Below the pieces are notes generated by a model, which had not been told where the DNA came from, did no database searches, and was given only the letters and a program-made list of their open reading frames with translations. DNA of 64,000 nt from Aquabacterium sp. (GTDB lineage Bacteria; Pseudomonadota; Gammaproteobacteria; Burkholderiales; Burkholderiaceae_C), in assembly GCF_016195855.1 (NCBI RefSeq), contig NZ_JACPYU010000013.1, forward strand, positions 1 through 64,000, given 5' to 3'. Position 1 is the first letter of the stretch. Each line of letters opens with the position of its first letter. The position numbers and the translations under genes are program-made. This document shows positions 62,536 through 64,000 of the stretch, one piece after another.

Positions 62536-63503
62536 GCGAACTGTCGAGCGAGCCCCTGCCAGACAGCGCGCGCCTGTCCGTCGAGCATGAGACCCTGTAC
62601 GAGTACAGCCGCCCGGTCGACCAGGCGCAGCACATCGCCTGCCTGAGGCCTTTGAGTGACGCAGGGCAACAGCTCGAAGTGTTCGACATGTCGGTCAGCC
62701 CGACACCCTCGCAACACAGCACGCGCCGCGACAGCCATGGCAACAGCCGCGCCTATTTCGCCTTGCACGCCGCACACAAGACCTTGCGCGTCACGGCGCG
62801 CAGCCAGGTGACGGTCACGGCGCGCTACGAGGGCCTGGAACCCGATCAGGGGCCCACTTGCGGCGAGGTGAGGGCGCTGCTGGCCTACCGTGCCAAAGCC
62901 CCGTTTCAGCCGGCCAGCGAGTTCGTGTACGCCTCACCTTACGTGCCTTGCCTGACCGCCCTGCGCGAATACGCCGAGATCTCGCTCAAGGACGATCGCC
63001 CGCTGGCCGAAGCCGCCATCGAGTTGATGAACCGCATCCACGAGGACTTCGACTACGCGCCCGCGTCCACCGACATCTCCACACCCATCCTGGACGTGTT
63101 TCTGCAACGCAAGGGCGTTTGCCAGGATTTCGCGCACCTGATGCTCGGTTGCCTGCGTGCCTGCGGCCTGGCGGCGCGTTACGTCAGTGGCTACCTGCTG
63201 ACGCGCCCGCCACCGGGGCAGCAGCCTCTGGTCGGTGCAGACGCCTCGCACGCCTGGTGCAGCGTCTGGATCCCCGGTCTGGGGCTGGAGCGGGCCCAGG
63301 ACTGGCTCGATCTGGACCCCACCAACGACTGTGTGCCCGGTATTCACCACGTCAGGGTGGCCCATGGGCGCGACTTTGGCGACGTCACCCCCTTGCGCGG
63401 TGTGATACGGGGCGGGGGGCGCCACACCTTGTTGGTGCGCGTCACCACCCGCTTGCTGGACGAGCCTGTCCGACAAAACCCTGCCCGCACCACTGCGGCC
63501 TAG
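62532..63503 (+). CDS. Small transglutaminase-family protein
   Basis: 323-aa protein with a transglutaminase N-terminal domain (RLSVEHETLYEYSRPVDQAQHIACLRPL) and a catalytic core with Cys in KGVCQDFAHLM, His in ASHAWCSVW and Asp in DLDPTND. It is the smaller paralogue of the N-terminal part of the 1169-aa protein. The ATG overlaps the ATP-grasp/alpha-E stop, giving translational coupling. Members of this set are predicted to act as peptidases on the product of the associated ligase, or as acyl-transfer enzymes; this is family-based prediction. Confidence 0.9.
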   Translation: MSELSSEPLPDSARLSVEHETLYEYSRPVDQAQHIACLRPLSDAGQQLEVFDMSVSPTPSQHSTRRDSHGNSRAYFALHAAHKTLRVTARSQVTVTARYEGLEPDQGPTCGEVRALLAYRAKAPFQPASEFVYASPYVPCLTALREYAEISLKDDRPLAEAAIELMNRIHEDFDYAPASTDISTPILDVFLQRKGVCQDFAHLMLGCLRACGLAARYVSGYLLTRPPPGQQPLVGADASHAWCSVWIPGLGLERAQDWLDLDPTNDCVPGIHHVRVAHGRDFGDVTPLRGVIRGGGRHTLLVRVTTRLLDEPVRQNPARTTAA

Positions 63504-63642
63504 CGGCGCCCCAGGATGGGGTGCATCATGAGGTGGGTGCCCGAAAGCTGTGCCAACTCAATGGCCCTCATGCCGACCCTGGCACACTCTGTGCATGACT
63601 GAGTTGACCGCAGCTTTATTCACCCCTACAAGGGGCCAGACG

Positions 63643-64000
63643 ATGCGATTCTTCGACGAGATGCATGTGAGCAGCGCCCAGGTGCGCGACCACTACAGGA
63701 CCTACGACCGCTGGTTGGGGCGACAGCCTCGCGAGCTGATGGCCTCGCGGCGCGAAGAAGCAGAAATGATCTTCCGCCGGGTGGGGATCACCTTTGCCGT
63801 TTATGGCGACAAGGACGAAGACGGCGCAGGCACCGAGCGCCTGATCCCCTTCGACCTGATCCCCCGCATCATCCCCGCCAGCGAATGGCGCGAGATGGAA
63901 AAGGGCCTCAAGCAACGCGTGACCGCGCTCAACCGCTTCATCGAGGACGTCTACCACGGGCAGGAAATCCTCAAGGCCGGCATCATCCCCGCCGAGCCCG
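63643..64000 (+). CDS. Circularly permuted type 2 ATP-grasp protein (partial, window end)
   Basis: First 119 codons of a protein beginning MRFFDEMHVSSAQVRDHYRTYDRWLGRQP, the N-terminal part of a DUF404/DUF407 circularly permuted ATP-grasp protein (EMIFRRVGITFAVYGDKDEDGAGTERLIPFDLIPRIIPASEWREMEKGLKQRVTALNRFIEDVYHGQEILKAGIIP). AAGGGG lies about 8 bases upstream of the ATG at 63643; an in-frame ATG at 63595 has no site. It is a second, separate ATP-grasp of the type already found fused to alpha-E, and typically its gene is followed by a separate alpha-E gene. That next gene lies beyond the window. Confidence 0.88.
   Translation, partial: MRFFDEMHVSSAQVRDHYRTYDRWLGRQPRELMASRREEAEMIFRRVGITFAVYGDKDEDGAGTERLIPFDLIPRIIPASEWREMEKGLKQRVTALNRFIEDVYHGQEILKAGIIPAEP

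Overview
The window is uniformly GC-rich and tightly packed, with protein families typical of Betaproteobacteria, order Burkholderiales (Comamonadaceae, Sphaerotilaceae or Aquabacterium-like; inferred from family resemblance, not from a marker gene). The organism looks like a flagellated, facultatively autotrophic bacterium. I see no rRNA, tRNA, CRISPR array, transposase or integrase. No gene-free stretch exceeds about 290 bp.

Layout. 1-1749: two tandem flagellin genes, the second lacking 35 internal codons. 1897-3457: a fumarylacetoacetate-hydrolase-family gene and its TetR regulator behind a palindromic operator. 3702-7016: a coupled FecR-like / periplasmic c-heme HAMP / Ser-Thr kinase operon. 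7001-13153: cbbR divergent from cbbL-cbbS-cbbX-cbbF-cbbP (red-type form I Rubisco, its activase, FBPase and phosphoribulokinase), then a redoxin. 14256-19386: an unusual chaperone-usher locus with DUF4402 secreted subunits. 19495-24344: an ICMT-like methyltransferase, a large membrane protein, RidA, a nested-hairpin element, a low-GC orphan gene and a PEP-CTERM HAF-repeat protein. 24345-30294: dabB-dabA plus a coupled Cys-rich third gene, with a divergent LysR regulator. This is an energy-coupled inorganic-carbon uptake system that would feed the Rubisco encoded about 12 kb away.

30335-36072: class II amidotransferase, gshA, a second 594-aa membrane protein paralogous to the one at 20119, and a BAHD-like acyltransferase. 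36061-41978: an adaptor / ATPase / two-permease ABC exporter operon ending in an alpha/beta-hydrolase lipoprotein. 42266-46993: AraC regulator with a membrane-anchored hypothetical protein, a monoglyceride-lipase-like hydrolase, pgl and glk. 47015-50051: a DesT-DesC-DesB-like acyl desaturase module with a perfect operator palindrome. 50256-52379: small membrane protein, lipoprotein, a candidate structured RNA and an isolated Cro/CI-like switch. 52509-64000: a transglutaminase / circularly permuted ATP-grasp / alpha-E peptide-ligase gene set, split by a hybrid histidine kinase and a chemoreceptor, running off the window end.

The strongest candidates for less-described biology are the dabB-dabA-Cys-rich triad, the DUF4402 chaperone-usher locus, the heme-kinase operon, the ATP-grasp/transglutaminase cluster, the nested inverted repeat at 22286-22386 and the structured RNA candidate at 51168-51303.
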